NCBI RefSeq assembly: GCF_900000175.1
Contig: NZ_CWGJ01000012.1
Span: forward strand, 248,001 to 312,000
Origin: Estrella lausannensis
Lineage (GTDB): Bacteria > Chlamydiota > Chlamydiia > Chlamydiales > Criblamydiaceae
Length of the DNA stretch: 64,000 nt
Direction: 5' to 3'
Part shown: positions 1 through 7,926 of the stretch, piece by piece
How the letters are laid out: every line of letters starts with the position of its first letter
Numbering within the stretch: the first letter of the stretch is position 1
Notes under the pieces: model-generated
The model's database searches: none
Seen by the model: the letters and a program-made list of their open reading frames with translations, nothing else
What the model was told of the DNA's origin: nothing
Translations under genes and position numbers: made by a program

Positions 1-1
1 G

Positions 2-1105
2 AAACTGGTCTCCATCTCAAAAGATCTTCAGATCCAGATCGATGACGATGCTCTCGATATCATTGCTAAAAGGTCGGAGGGCGGATTGCGCGACGCGGAA
101 TCGCTGCTCGATCAGATTATTTCTTTCCACGAAGGGTCGATCGACCGCAAAGCGGTTGCTGACGTGCTTGGCATTATGCCGAAAGATGTTCTTTTCGATC
201 TGGACAGAGCCGGAAAAGAGGGGCGCTTTGTCAAAGCGTATGAGATTGTCCACACTCTCTTCTCAGAAGGAAAAGATCTACAGCACTTCGTCGAAATGCT
301 GACAGAGCACTACAGAAACCTGCTTTTACTCAAACTGTCGCCTGAAACCCCAGGACTGCTGGAGATCGAGGCTTCGATGGAAAAAAACTACCTCGAAGCA
401 ACAGCCCTCTACTCCAAAGAGCAGCTGCTCGACATCCTCGACTACCTGTTCAAGCACCAGCAGATGGCCAGGGAAGCTCCCTCTCTTAAAGTAGCCTTGG
501 AAGCGCTACTGATCCGGATCATGAGGACGCATAAGTCCTTACCGATCGAGACCTTAGTCAAAAGGCTGATCGAGCTGGAAGAGAGTGTCAAATCCAGAGC
601 AATCCCCGAAACTCAAAAACCGGAGGAACTGCGACCCCTTCCTGAGGCACAAACTCCCGCCAACTCCCCAAAGGATTCGGAAGCACCGGTAGCCCCCACC
701 ACACAAACTTCGTCATTCAAAGACGAAATGAGTGCCCCCCTTAAAACGGTCTCGCGCGAGCAAAATAGGGCCAATGTAGCCGAAACAGAGCCGCCAAAAG
801 AGAGGCCGGAGCCGCAAGAGTGCGCTGCGCCCCCTCCTCCTCCCTTGCCCGAGCAGGAGCTGCAAGAGACACCGAAGGAAAGGGAGCAGCAAATAACAGA
901 GCCTACCCGGGCCTACGAAGTCGACATGATCGCCAGCTTGGATGAGAAGGCTATGCCGGAGGCGCTAAACGAAGGCGTAAAAGGTATGACGGGGCCTGCC
1001 AGCTCTGACAGAATGCCGGTATCGGCCAAAGATGCCAACCATCTAGACACACTTCTTCAGTTTGCTTCCGTGGAGCTCGAAGGCCGCCTTAAAAGAACGC
1101 ACTAA
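2..1105 (+). CDS. dnaX: DNA polymerase III gamma/tau subunit, C-terminal part (5' end outside window)
   Basis: This is the 3' end of the clamp-loader ATPase gene; the frame is open from base 2, so the start and the Walker motifs lie upstream of the window. What is visible is the AAA+ lid and sensor region (SEGGLRDAESLLDQ, the classic sensor-2 stretch of DnaX), followed by the helical domain III. A low-complexity Pro/Glu-rich tail of about 150 residues follows. The tail ends at a TAA that is also the first three bases of a palindromic repeat (1103-1267), so the native C-terminus may have been cut by insertion of that repeat. ybaB follows downstream, the usual dnaX-ybaB pairing. Identity is secure for the lid domain; the tail is not conserved enough to judge. 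Confidence 0.93.
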   Translation, partial: KLVSISKDLQIQIDDDALDIIAKRSEGGLRDAESLLDQIISFHEGSIDRKAVADVLGIMPKDVLFDLDRAGKEGRFVKAYEIVHTLFSEGKDLQHFVEMLTEHYRNLLLLKLSPETPGLLEIEASMEKNYLEATALYSKEQLLDILDYLFKHQQMAREAPSLKVALEALLIRIMRTHKSLPIETLVKRLIELEESVKSRAIPETQKPEELRPLPEAQTPANSPKDSEAPVAPTTQTSSFKDEMSAPLKTVSREQNRANVAETEPPKERPEPQECAAPPPPPLPEQELQETPKEREQQITEPTRAYEVDMIASLDEKAMPEALNEGVKGMTGPASSDRMPVSAKDANHLDTLLQFASVELEGRLKRTH

Positions 1106-1267
1106 GAGACCGCCCGCAAACTGGGATCGTATGATTTGTTTGCTCCATAGGGTTATATGGTTCGAAAAAAATTTCAGCATATCAATCCAATAGGATGATT
1201 TTTTTCGAAACTCATAACTCTGTGGAGCTGCAAAGGATAATGATTTGATTTTGTGGGCAGTCTCTAA
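1103..1267. repeat. Palindromic repeat, family B, full-length copy
   Basis: About 165 bp with imperfect inverted ends: TAAGAGACCGCCCGCAAA at the left and the inverse of TTAGAGACTGCCCACAAAA at the right. Inner arms also pair around ATAGGGTTATATGGTTCG. It resembles the copies at 5881, 7839 and 15745. The left terminus supplies the dnaX stop codon and the right end supplies the -35 of a ybaB promoter. No transposase is present, so it is MITE-like. Confidence 0.8.
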
Positions 1268-1273
1268 CATAAT
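1245..1273 (+). promoter_or_regulatory. Candidate sigma-70-type promoter for ybaB
   Basis: TTGATT (1245-1250), a 17-nt spacer and CATAAT (1268-1273) precede the ybaB start by about 25 nt. The -35 and almost all of the spacer lie inside the right end of the family B repeat. Seen by eye only. Confidence 0.5.
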
Positions 1274-1298
1274 TCAAACAGACAACTAAGAGAGTTTT

Positions 1299-1619
1299 AT
1301 GGGTACAGGATTTGCCAAAAGAAAAAAACAAGCCAAGATGATGCAGGAGCAATTCAAGCTCATGCAAGAAAAAATGAAAGATATCGAAGTAACAGGCCAA
1401 GCCGCCAACGGACTTGTCAGCATCACCATGAACGGTGACGGAGATGTCACAAAAGTAAGAATCAAGCCCGAGTGCGTCGATAAAGAGGACGTTGAAGGCC
1501 TTGAGGATCTAATCCGCGTCGCTTTCCATGATGCCAAAGAGAAAGTGAAAAAAGAGTCCAGCCAAGGTATGCCCTCGCTTCCGGAAGGAATGGAAGGAAT
1601 GCCCGGATTTGGCTTCTAA
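1299..1619 (+). CDS. ybaB: YbaB/EbfC family nucleoid-associated protein
   Basis: A 106-aa protein of the small dimeric DNA-binding YbaB/EbfC family, whose members bind DNA as a tweezer-like dimer. The helical N-terminus (QAKMMQEQFKLMQEKMKDIEV), the central beta segment (GLVSITMNGDGDVTKVRI) and the acidic linker before the last helix (VEGLEDLIRVAFHDAKEKV) are typical, as is the Gly/Met-rich C-terminal tail (GMPGFGF). Length is normal for the family. It follows dnaX, as in most bacteria, and in chlamydiae it precedes ptsI. A purine-rich AAGAGAG lies 5 nt before the ATG. Confidence 0.93.
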   Translation: MGTGFAKRKKQAKMMQEQFKLMQEKMKDIEVTGQAANGLVSITMNGDGDVTKVRIKPECVDKEDVEGLEDLIRVAFHDAKEKVKKESSQGMPSLPEGMEGMPGFGF

Positions 1620-1651
1620 GGGGAAATGACGAGGCTAAATTGTTATGAAAC

Positions 1652-1673
1652 GGCTCCCCTCCCTTGGGGAGCC
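1652..1673. terminator. Hairpin between convergent ybaB and ptsI
   Basis: A perfect 8-bp stem GGCTCCCC/GGGGAGCC with a 6-nt loop sits exactly between the two convergent stop codons. No U-tract is seen on either strand, so it may act as a bidirectional 3'-end hairpin rather than a strong intrinsic terminator. Confidence 0.55.
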
Positions 1674-1691
1674 CAGTACACCGAACGCATC

Positions 1692-3467
1692 TCACATGCT
1701 GCTGGAAATGAAATGGAGATCTTCAGGGACACTGTTCTTATACTCTTCCGTCAAAAGATCGGATATCTCTTCTGCTGTAGATAAAGACAGCGCCTTCTCA
1801 GCCAGTTTGCAAGCATCGATAATGCTGGTGCTTCGTATGGCATTTTTAATGACAGGAATATAGCGGCTGGCAAGCGAAAGCTCCTGAATGCCGAGTCCGA
1901 TCAAAAGAGAGGTAAACCGCGGATCTGCGGCGATCTCACCACAAACGGAAACAGGAATCCCCTTAAGATTTGCCTCAGCGACGACCAGCTTAATCAGCCG
2001 GATAACGCCCGGATGGGTTGGGGTGTAGTAGCCTTGCATATCGTGATTGGCCCTGTCCACTGCCAGAGAGTACTGCACAAGATCGTTTGTCCCGATCGAA
2101 AGGAAATCGCATTCTTTAGCAATTAAGTCAGCGATGATAGCAGCCGAAGGCACCTCGATCATGCAACCAATCCTTACCCTGTCAGCCCTCTGCACCCCTT
2201 TCAGATCGAGCTCTTTCTTAGTCTCTTCTATCAGCAGCTTAGCTTCTTTAATTTCATTCAGGGAAGATACCATTGGGAAAAGAATGCTAACCTCCCCATA
2301 GAGAGCGGCTCGCAAGATGGCCCTGAGCTGAGCTTTAAAAATCTCACGCTCCCGGAGTAAAAACCTCAAAGCGCGGCAGCCGAGAAAAGGATTGCCTTTT
2401 TGCAAAGTGGGCAGGTCTTGTATGGACTTGTCACCACCAACATCGAATGTCCTGATGACGATAGGAAGCCCTCTCATCTTCTGAACGATATCGCGATAGA
2501 TCTCGAATTGCCGATCCTCGGTCGGAAACTCCTTCTTTGGCAAGAAGATGTATTCAGAGCGGAAAAGGCCGACCCCTAGAGGTCCGTGCTCATGCAAAGA
2601 ATCGACATCGCTTGCCATCTCCAAGTTAGCGCTCAAACGGATCTTATAGCCATCAAAAGTCTCGGCCGAGAGGGTGGGTTTTTCGATCAGTTTGGAGAAG
2701 CGGAGGCTGATGTCGGACGAAAGTGCCTTGTAGCTGTTAATTGTCTCGTCGGTTGGGTTCACAATCACGACGCCCTTTCTGGCATCAACGATCAAAAAAT
2801 CGACATCGGCATGCAAAGCCTTTAGGTCGATATTGGCGATGAACGGGATACCTCTTGCCTTGGCCACGATGGCCGCATGGGATGTGGAACTACCTTTTCC
2901 TGTGAGTAAAGCCAGCACCTTCCCCTTTTTGGCCTCGGCAGCTTCGATGGCTGAAAGCTCGGAAGAGACGATGATCGAATCTTTGGGAATCTCAGCGAGG
3001 CTGAAACGGATGCTACGCCGCAAATAAAGAATAATCCTTCGCGAGATGTCCTGGATGTCTTTGAAGCGCTCGCGAAAAAAGGGCTCCTTCAAGGAGTGGA
3101 ATCTGTCCTGGTAGCGCTGGATGACCTTTTTAAAAGCAGCCTCCGCGTTTTTCTTAGAGGATCTGATTTCCTCTTCCATGGTGTGCGTGAAAAGAGGGTC
3201 TTGAGTGATATGAAGCTGAGCCTCAATAATTTCAGCCCCCTCCTGAATCAGTTCGTCCTTGAGTTTTTTCTGAAGCACACGGATCTCATCGCGGCAGAGG
3301 CGGAGAGCTTCATGATATCTTTCAATCTCCTGTTCAATATCCTCTTCCGAAACTACAAATTCGGGAACCTTATCATCTTTCCAGCAGAAGAAATAGGGCT
3401 TACCTATCGCTATGCCGGGCGATATTGAGGTGCCGAAAAGGGTGATTTCCGTCGCCAGTTTGGTCAT
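1692..3467 (-). CDS. ptsI: Phosphoenolpyruvate-protein phosphotransferase (PTS enzyme I)
   Basis: A 591-aa enzyme I that moves phosphate from phosphoenolpyruvate to HPr. The active-site His is at residue 197 in GKGSSTSHAAIVAKARG. The C-terminal PEP-binding barrel carries the expected blocks, including FLGCRALRFLL, SIGTNDLVQYSLAVDR and a Cys in VSVCGEIAADP. It is last in the hprK-ptsH-ptsI operon, and its ATG overlaps the ptsH stop by 4 bp. No sugar permease (EIIB/EIIC) gene is in the window. In chlamydiae this system is thought to be regulatory rather than sugar-importing, which fits the linked HPr kinase. Confidence 0.96.
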   Translation of the reverse strand: MTKLATEITLFGTSISPGIAIGKPYFFCWKDDKVPEFVVSEEDIEQEIERYHEALRLCRDEIRVLQKKLKDELIQEGAEIIEAQLHITQDPLFTHTMEEEIRSSKKNAEAAFKKVIQRYQDRFHSLKEPFFRERFKDIQDISRRIILYLRRSIRFSLAEIPKDSIIVSSELSAIEAAEAKKGKVLALLTGKGSSTSHAAIVAKARGIPFIANIDLKALHADVDFLIVDARKGVVIVNPTDETINSYKALSSDISLRFSKLIEKPTLSAETFDGYKIRLSANLEMASDVDSLHEHGPLGVGLFRSEYIFLPKKEFPTEDRQFEIYRDIVQKMRGLPIVIRTFDVGGDKSIQDLPTLQKGNPFLGCRALRFLLREREIFKAQLRAILRAALYGEVSILFPMVSSLNEIKEAKLLIEETKKELDLKGVQRADRVRIGCMIEVPSAAIIADLIAKECDFLSIGTNDLVQYSLAVDRANHDMQGYYTPTHPGVIRLIKLVVAEANLKGIPVSVCGEIAADPRFTSLLIGLGIQELSLASRYIPVIKNAIRSTSIIDACKLAEKALSLSTAEEISDLLTEEYKNSVPEDLHFISSSM

Positions 3468-3742
3468 GTCGCTACAGCTTCTCCAAATTGATCTTCAAAA
3501 GCTTTCAAAAGCATCTCCATAACTTGCGGGGCATCCTCTCCATCACAGGTGATCGTAATGCTTGAGTTCTTTTTGGCTGCGAGCATTAAGATGCTCAGAA
3601 TACTCTTGGCATTCACCGTCTCATTTTTGCATGTAAAGTGCACGTAGCTTTTTGCATTCTGCAACATTTTTACGATCACTGTGGCAGGTCTTGTGTGCAG
3701 GCCCATTTTATTTTTTACTTTTACTTTTTGAACGATTTTCAT
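3464..3742 (-). CDS. ptsH: Phosphocarrier protein HPr
   Basis: A 92-aa HPr. The phosphorylatable His16 lies in GLHTRPATVIV. The regulatory serine (Ser47) lies in NAKSILSILML and is the substrate of the HPr kinase encoded just upstream. Both sites are intact, so the protein can in principle accept phosphate from enzyme I and from HprK. The start overlaps the hprK end by 35 bp and the stop overlaps ptsI by 4 bp, indicating translational coupling in a three-gene operon. Confidence 0.96.
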   Translation of the reverse strand: MKIVQKVKVKNKMGLHTRPATVIVKMLQNAKSYVHFTCKNETVNAKSILSILMLAAKKNSSITITCDGEDAPQVMEMLLKAFEDQFGEAVAT

Positions 3743-4715
3743 CCTTGTCTACCTTTATATTAGGATCTGCCCTTAGCTTCCTTTTCTGGTTTTTAGAGGC
3801 GATTGTCTCCAGAAGTTTGATGTTGAATTCTCTGGCAGAGTTGTAACCCATTTGCTTCAGGCGGTGATTTAAAGCGATAGTCTCGAGCAATAGAACAACA
3901 TCCCTGCCGGGCTTCACCGGAAGGACATGGAACGGCACGTTAATTCCCAGAAAGTTACAACTCTTCTCATCTGTGCCAACCCTGTCGTAAAAATGGGTCT
4001 CGTCCCACACTTCCAGCATCACCACCAGATCAATGCTTTTACTGTCGCGGACGCAAACAGCTCCGTAGAGGTGCGCCACGTTAATGATTCCGATTCCCCT
4101 GATCTCCATATGGTGCCTCGTCAACTCGGCACCGAAGCCCTCCAGGTAAGTTCCTTCCCTCTTTTTAATCTTAACGACATCATCGCTGATCAGACGGTGT
4201 CCTCTTTCGATCAGGCCAAGAGCGGCTTCACTTTTGCCGACAGAGGAGTCTCCCTGAATGAGAACGCCAACACCGAACACCTCCACTAAAGTGCCATGAC
4301 AGCTTGTGCTGGGAGCGAACTCTTCAGTTAAGATCAGCATGAGTTTGCTCAAAAGATTCATGGTACTCATGTTGGTCCTGAAAAGAGGAATGTCGTATTT
4401 CTGGCACACCGTTGTCAGCTCTTTGGGAGGTCGGTAGCGTCGCGCGATAATAACAGCCGGGATTGGCAGCGAGAGAATTGCTTCGAGACGCTCTATTCTT
4501 GTTTTGGAATCAATGGATCTTAAATATTCAATTTCGACCCGGCCAAAGACATGGATACGTTTGCTGGCATGACTTTTGATGTAACCGGCCAGCGAAAGAC
4601 CGGGACGCTGGGCTTCAGGAACCTGAATCTGCTTCCTCAACCCCTTCTCTCCGGAAATGAGCTCCAGATTGAGGCGCTCTTTATGGCATGTGTATAAATC
4701 TCGTACCAAGTACAT
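3708..4715 (-). CDS. hprK: HPr kinase/phosphorylase
   Basis: A 335-aa bifunctional enzyme that phosphorylates and dephosphorylates the regulatory serine of HPr. It has the N-terminal DRTGG-like half (LSLAGY...RIHVFGRVEIEYL) and the P-loop GDSSVGKS at residues 155-162 followed by ERGHRLISDDVV. The family signature MEIRGIGIINV and the C-terminal KPGRDVVLLLETIALNHRLK follow. The basic, lysine-rich C-terminal tail is longer than usual and overlaps ptsH. It is first in the operon with ptsH and ptsI, a layout consistent with a signalling PTS lacking permeases. Confidence 0.95.
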   Translation of the reverse strand: MYLVRDLYTCHKERLNLELISGEKGLRKQIQVPEAQRPGLSLAGYIKSHASKRIHVFGRVEIEYLRSIDSKTRIERLEAILSLPIPAVIIARRYRPPKELTTVCQKYDIPLFRTNMSTMNLLSKLMLILTEEFAPSTSCHGTLVEVFGVGVLIQGDSSVGKSEAALGLIERGHRLISDDVVKIKKREGTYLEGFGAELTRHHMEIRGIGIINVAHLYGAVCVRDSKSIDLVVMLEVWDETHFYDRVGTDEKSCNFLGINVPFHVLPVKPGRDVVLLLETIALNHRLKQMGYNSAREFNIKLLETIASKNQKRKLRADPNIKVDKDENRSKSKSKK

Positions 4716-4938
4716 AAGGGGTCTTCAAGCCTTACTGCTGTTTCGCGTCACCTTCAACTCCCCCTTATCATCAAGTTCAAAGCTAGGTAGAAGGCAGCCG
4801 GTTTATTGACATATGCCAAATCGTGAGACCTTTTCGGCATGAATAAAATAGATTATTTGACAGACAAATTCAAGCGATTTCTCAAATAAAATAGAGAAAT
4901 AACACAAAACAACTAAACAAAAAATCTATAAAGAAAAA

Positions 4939-5856
4939 CTACTCCACTTTCTCGAGATAAAATTTCAGCCAGTTGTAAAAATTGGGAAAGGAAAGGCACT
5001 CCCCCGATTCTTGATCATTAATCGAATCGATCATATCGGAAACTGTTTTGGTGTTCATCGAGCAATAGACATTTCCCATTTCCTGCTCGGGATACCAATC
5101 CTTATGAAAACACTGAAAAAAGGGCATGCCAAAAGATGTATAAAATGGAATGAGGTGCTGCGGATTGACCGGGATCTGCTTAGCGGTAGCCAGATGGTCG
5201 TTCTCCCCAAAAAATGCCTGGAAGGAATCGTAGGACTCTTTAAGTTTTTCCACACGGGTTATGCCCGTCGTATCAGTCGTTTTATAAAATCCGTTGTGGA
5301 TCTGCGTGAAGGCGATATAATCTTGAGGAAAAATGCAATCGGGAAAAAAACTTTTTAAAAGGACAAGCTTCTCTTCCGGCAGAGGCGGAAGACCGCGAAA
5401 AAAGCCCAAATTACCGGCAAGACTGTAGACAATCTGCGCTTCGAAGGGAGCCTCAAACGTTTTCTGGGTTAGAAAAACCCCCACCTCGTCCACATCTTTG
5501 AAAAACTTCTCGAGAAATGCGCAAAACTGAGGGAACGGGCTCATTTTACTCTCCCAAAACTGCTCGGTGAATTCAAGCCGCTCCTCTCTCTTTAGACAGG
5601 AGAGCTCCCACCATCCCCTTGGCATGTCCGGGCATAGTGATTTCACTTCATTCCATTTGATATTGGGACCTTCATGCAGAGCTAAGACGCGATGGTAATT
5701 TCCTGAAGGATATTCTTCAGAAAACTCGTGGAAGTACTCCTTGAAGTGTTGATCCATAACTGTCCTGACCCGCTCAGCTACCTTAAAGACCGGCATATTG
5801 CCTTTACAGAAACGACGAAAAAGCGCACCGGCCGCATCGATCTTCTTATTCCACAA
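4939..5856 (-). CDS. Hypothetical protein with SMI1/KNR4 (SUKH)-like C-terminal region
   Basis: A 305-aa soluble protein without signal peptide or membrane segment. The C-terminal half (residues about 165-300) reads like a SUKH/SMI1-KNR4 domain: FPQDYIAFTQIHNGF, then HLIPFYTSFGMPFFQCF, then GNVYCSMN, ending in a final helix (SFPNFYNWLKFYLEKVE). SUKH proteins are known as immunity proteins of polymorphic toxins and as stand-alone regulators. No toxin gene is adjacent, so an immunity role is not supported here. The N-terminal half is not recognised. It is monocistronic, with repeats at its 5' side. Confidence 0.6.
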   Translation of the reverse strand: MWNKKIDAAGALFRRFCKGNMPVFKVAERVRTVMDQHFKEYFHEFSEEYPSGNYHRVLALHEGPNIKWNEVKSLCPDMPRGWWELSCLKREERLEFTEQFWESKMSPFPQFCAFLEKFFKDVDEVGVFLTQKTFEAPFEAQIVYSLAGNLGFFRGLPPLPEEKLVLLKSFFPDCIFPQDYIAFTQIHNGFYKTTDTTGITRVEKLKESYDSFQAFFGENDHLATAKQIPVNPQHLIPFYTSFGMPFFQCFHKDWYPEQEMGNVYCSMNTKTVSDMIDSINDQESGECLSFPNFYNWLKFYLEKVE

Positions 5857-5880
5857 CCTTATAAAAAATGAAAGAGCTTA

Positions 5881-6071
5881 GATACTGTCCACAAACTGAA
5901 ATCGTAGGATTTGTTTACCGAACCGGGCTATACCAAAAGTGTCTCAAAAATTGGATTTGGCAAAGAGAAAGCTCTCCCGCCAAATTTTAATACGCTTTCG
6001 GGGAGACTCGCTCCTCCTCCCTCACGGGATCCGGAGAGCTTATCCCCCACATCTTAAGACATTTCGGCACA
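5881..6071. repeat. Composite of family B fragment and family A palindromic repeat
   Basis: The left part (5881-5920, CTGTCCACAAACTGAAATCG) is a family B left end. It runs directly into a family A element (TATACCAAAAGTGTCTCAAA at 5929) whose diverged right end is about 6050-6071 (AGACATTTCGGCAC). It fills the gap between the two minus-strand genes. Confidence 0.6.
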
Positions 6072-6097
6072 CTTTTGAGGTCACGCCCGTCGCTTGC

Positions 6098-7084
6098 CTA
6101 CTCCCAGCTGATCAAGGGAAATGCATCATGAGCGTCTTCGCTCTCTAAAGACAAACTTCTCTGCATCGTGCAGCTGTCGTTCTTCAAGTTGGAGCATCCC
6201 CTGTCGCCGCAAGTAGCATGATAGATTCTGAACTCAGGGATTCCCCAGTCAATCAAGATTTCCCTCACGGTCTCCCCTAGATCTTCGGTAACCTCCAAAG
6301 GACCTCTCGAGTTGTCGTAGTAAACTGAAAAGTCTTTGTTTTTTACGAACGTCATCGTATGGCCATAATACTCTCGTTTAGCGTTGTTTGCCGGGCTAAG
6401 CATGCGTACTACATAGGTCCCCTCGGGAAGTTGATCGATCACTCCCTTGAGATCAAACCCGTTCTCAAGCTGACGCATGGTGACGGTTCCCATAACAGGG
6501 GTCAGATGCATCCCGTGGTAGTTAGCCAAAGATTGTATCTTTTGCTGCTTGATTTCCTCTTCAGATTGGGGGGTGTCCGCTTTCACTTCGATCGTATTGT
6601 AAGCAGCCTGCCTTGAGACAAAGGTCTTGTTATTCTTCGCATAAAAAGGCTGAAAATTAATAACGCATTCCCTGCGCTCTTCAGCTGACCTTTTCTTGCT
6701 GCAAACAGTGATATACCGCGCGAGAAAATCGAGAGCCATCGCTGAGCAGGTTCCGCCATTGTCGAAAGGGATCAGCTTGGTTTTATTGAAAGAGATCAAA
6801 GGACGCTGCTTTGATTTAAGAAGATTGTACACTTTTTTTGACTGCGACTCGATTTGCTCGCTGTTCGGACAAGTTCCCTCGCGATAAAAAAGGTATTGAT
6901 TGCCAAAAAGATCCCTTTTCTGTGGGGGCGCAGTTTCATCGTTTACCCGCTCTATATACCGAGCTTTCGCTTCAGCAATCTCAGGGGGGATCCCCTCATC
7001 AATCTCGTCAGCCGGAAGCGAAGCGGAAAAACAGAACGCAGTAAAGATCAATAACGAACATCTTTTTAAATTAAAACAAAACAT
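6098..7084 (-). CDS. Putative secreted papain-fold (YopT/C58-like) cysteine protease
   Basis: A 328-aa protein. I place the start at 7084 because AGGTGG lies 6 nt upstream of that ATG, whereas the ATG at 7117 has no ribosome site. Residues 1-25 form a Sec signal peptide (LKRC then SLLIFTAFCFSAS). The mature part carries a C58-like triad order: Cys113 in NGGTCSAMALDFL, His242 in YYGHTMTFV and Asp257 in VYYDNSRGP. The His-Asp gap of 15 residues and the hydrophobic context match YopT-type peptidases. Several further cysteines (GTCP, TCGDRGCSNLKNDSC) suggest disulfides. Substrate is unknown; protease activity is inference from the motif pattern, and a transglutaminase-like or inactive papain fold is possible. 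Confidence 0.5.
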   Translation of the reverse strand: MFCFNLKRCSLLIFTAFCFSASLPADEIDEGIPPEIAEAKARYIERVNDETAPPQKRDLFGNQYLFYREGTCPNSEQIESQSKKVYNLLKSKQRPLISFNKTKLIPFDNGGTCSAMALDFLARYITVCSKKRSAEERRECVINFQPFYAKNNKTFVSRQAAYNTIEVKADTPQSEEEIKQQKIQSLANYHGMHLTPVMGTVTMRQLENGFDLKGVIDQLPEGTYVVRMLSPANNAKREYYGHTMTFVKNKDFSVYYDNSRGPLEVTEDLGETVREILIDWGIPEFRIYHATCGDRGCSNLKNDSCTMQRSLSLESEDAHDAFPLISWE

Positions 7085-7185
7085 CACCAACCACCTATTA
7101 ACTAACAAAAAAAACATTACGACAAAACAAAATTAATCAATCACTAGCAATCAATTAACAAACCAGCAAGTATAAGTCGTCTTGA

Positions 7186-7214
7186 TTGACACCTATCAAA
7201 GATTATGTTAACAT
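7186..7214 (+). promoter_or_regulatory. Candidate promoter for the gene at 7248
   Basis: A consensus TTGACA (7186-7191), a 17-nt spacer and TAACAT (7209-7214) lie 33 nt before the start codon. Confidence 0.55.
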
Positions 7215-7247
7215 TCCGTAAAGAAAAAACAGATCCGGCAGAACCCC

Positions 7248-7841
7248 ATGAACATTGAGCATCTCAGACCTGATCGAGTCACGCTGGATTTCAATGGGGT
7301 ATCGAAGCCCCCGCAGAGGATTGACGTCGATATCATCCTGATTGAGGTCGCTCCGGAGGGATATCAATTTCCCAAGGCCTACCAGTGCCCCATCCCATCA
7401 GGTTTTAACGAATCATTCGAAGGGCATATCAAAAAAAACTTCTCGAAACAGGCAACCGGCTTTCTTTTCCTTGGTGATGTCGAGCAGTTCAACAGAAGCG
7501 GCAAAATGCTGTTGCTTTGTGACGGCACCTTTGTCAACTACCAGCACCTGATCGTTGTCGCCACCCACGGCACATCAAGACAATCTTCAATCAAAGAGCA
7601 GGAAGAGTCCTTCTATAAAGCTCTCCAAAGTTTATCTGAAGCGATCCGCGTGAGAGATAAAATCGGTGTTAAAGACATTCTTCCCGATCCATCCCAGGAG
7701 AGCGTGCGCAAGTTGACGACAATGACTTTAAAAAGCGGGAGCTCTCCAGAGGAAACCGAGACCTTGGCAGCAATCCAAAGCGGCGGCAATCCCGGAGCTT
7801 TGCGCGAAACGCAAAATCGTCTATTTGAACTCCACCCTTAA
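7248..7841 (+). CDS. Hypothetical protein
   Basis: A 197-aa protein I do not recognise. It has no signal peptide or membrane helix. The stretch GKMLLLCDGTFVNYQHLIVVATHGT loosely resembles the beta-strand segment of FAD/NAD oxidoreductases (dG...yD.LvvATG), but the nucleotide-binding GxGxxG motif is absent, so it could only be a relic or a chance match. A good promoter (7186-7214) lies upstream and the ATG is preceded by no clear Shine-Dalgarno. The TAA stop coincides with the left end of a family B repeat, so the original C-terminus may be altered. The function is unknown. Confidence 0.6.
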   Translation: MNIEHLRPDRVTLDFNGVSKPPQRIDVDIILIEVAPEGYQFPKAYQCPIPSGFNESFEGHIKKNFSKQATGFLFLGDVEQFNRSGKMLLLCDGTFVNYQHLIVVATHGTSRQSSIKEQEESFYKALQSLSEAIRVRDKIGVKDILPDPSQESVRKLTTMTLKSGSSPEETETLAAIQSGGNPGALRETQNRLFELHP

Positions 7842-7912
7842 GCGGCTGCCCACAAGCTGAAATCGTATGATTTGTTTGCCAAATTTGGATTTTGACAAAG
7901 AGGAAGCTCTTT
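7839..7912. repeat. Family B left end fused to a family A inner segment
   Basis: TAAGCGGCTGCCCACAAGCT followed by GAAATCGTATGATTTGTTTG matches the family B left arm. The next bases (AAATTTGGATTTTGACAAAG) match the family A arm. It lies between the gene at 7248 and comEC; the first three bases are the stop codon of the upstream gene. Confidence 0.6.
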
Positions 7913-7926
7913 GGGACGGAATTTAA

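Noticed and set aside
5939-6148. 69-aa open frame on the plus strand
   Set aside because: It lies inside a family A repeat and runs into the antisense of the protease gene; no start signal.
7085-7117. Longer N-terminus of the protease gene
   Set aside because: No ribosome site there; AAGGTGG-type signal precedes the ATG at 7084 and the signal peptide then starts normally.
7248-7841. FAD/NAD oxidoreductase relationship
   Set aside because: Only one strand-like segment matches and the dinucleotide-binding GxGxxG is absent.
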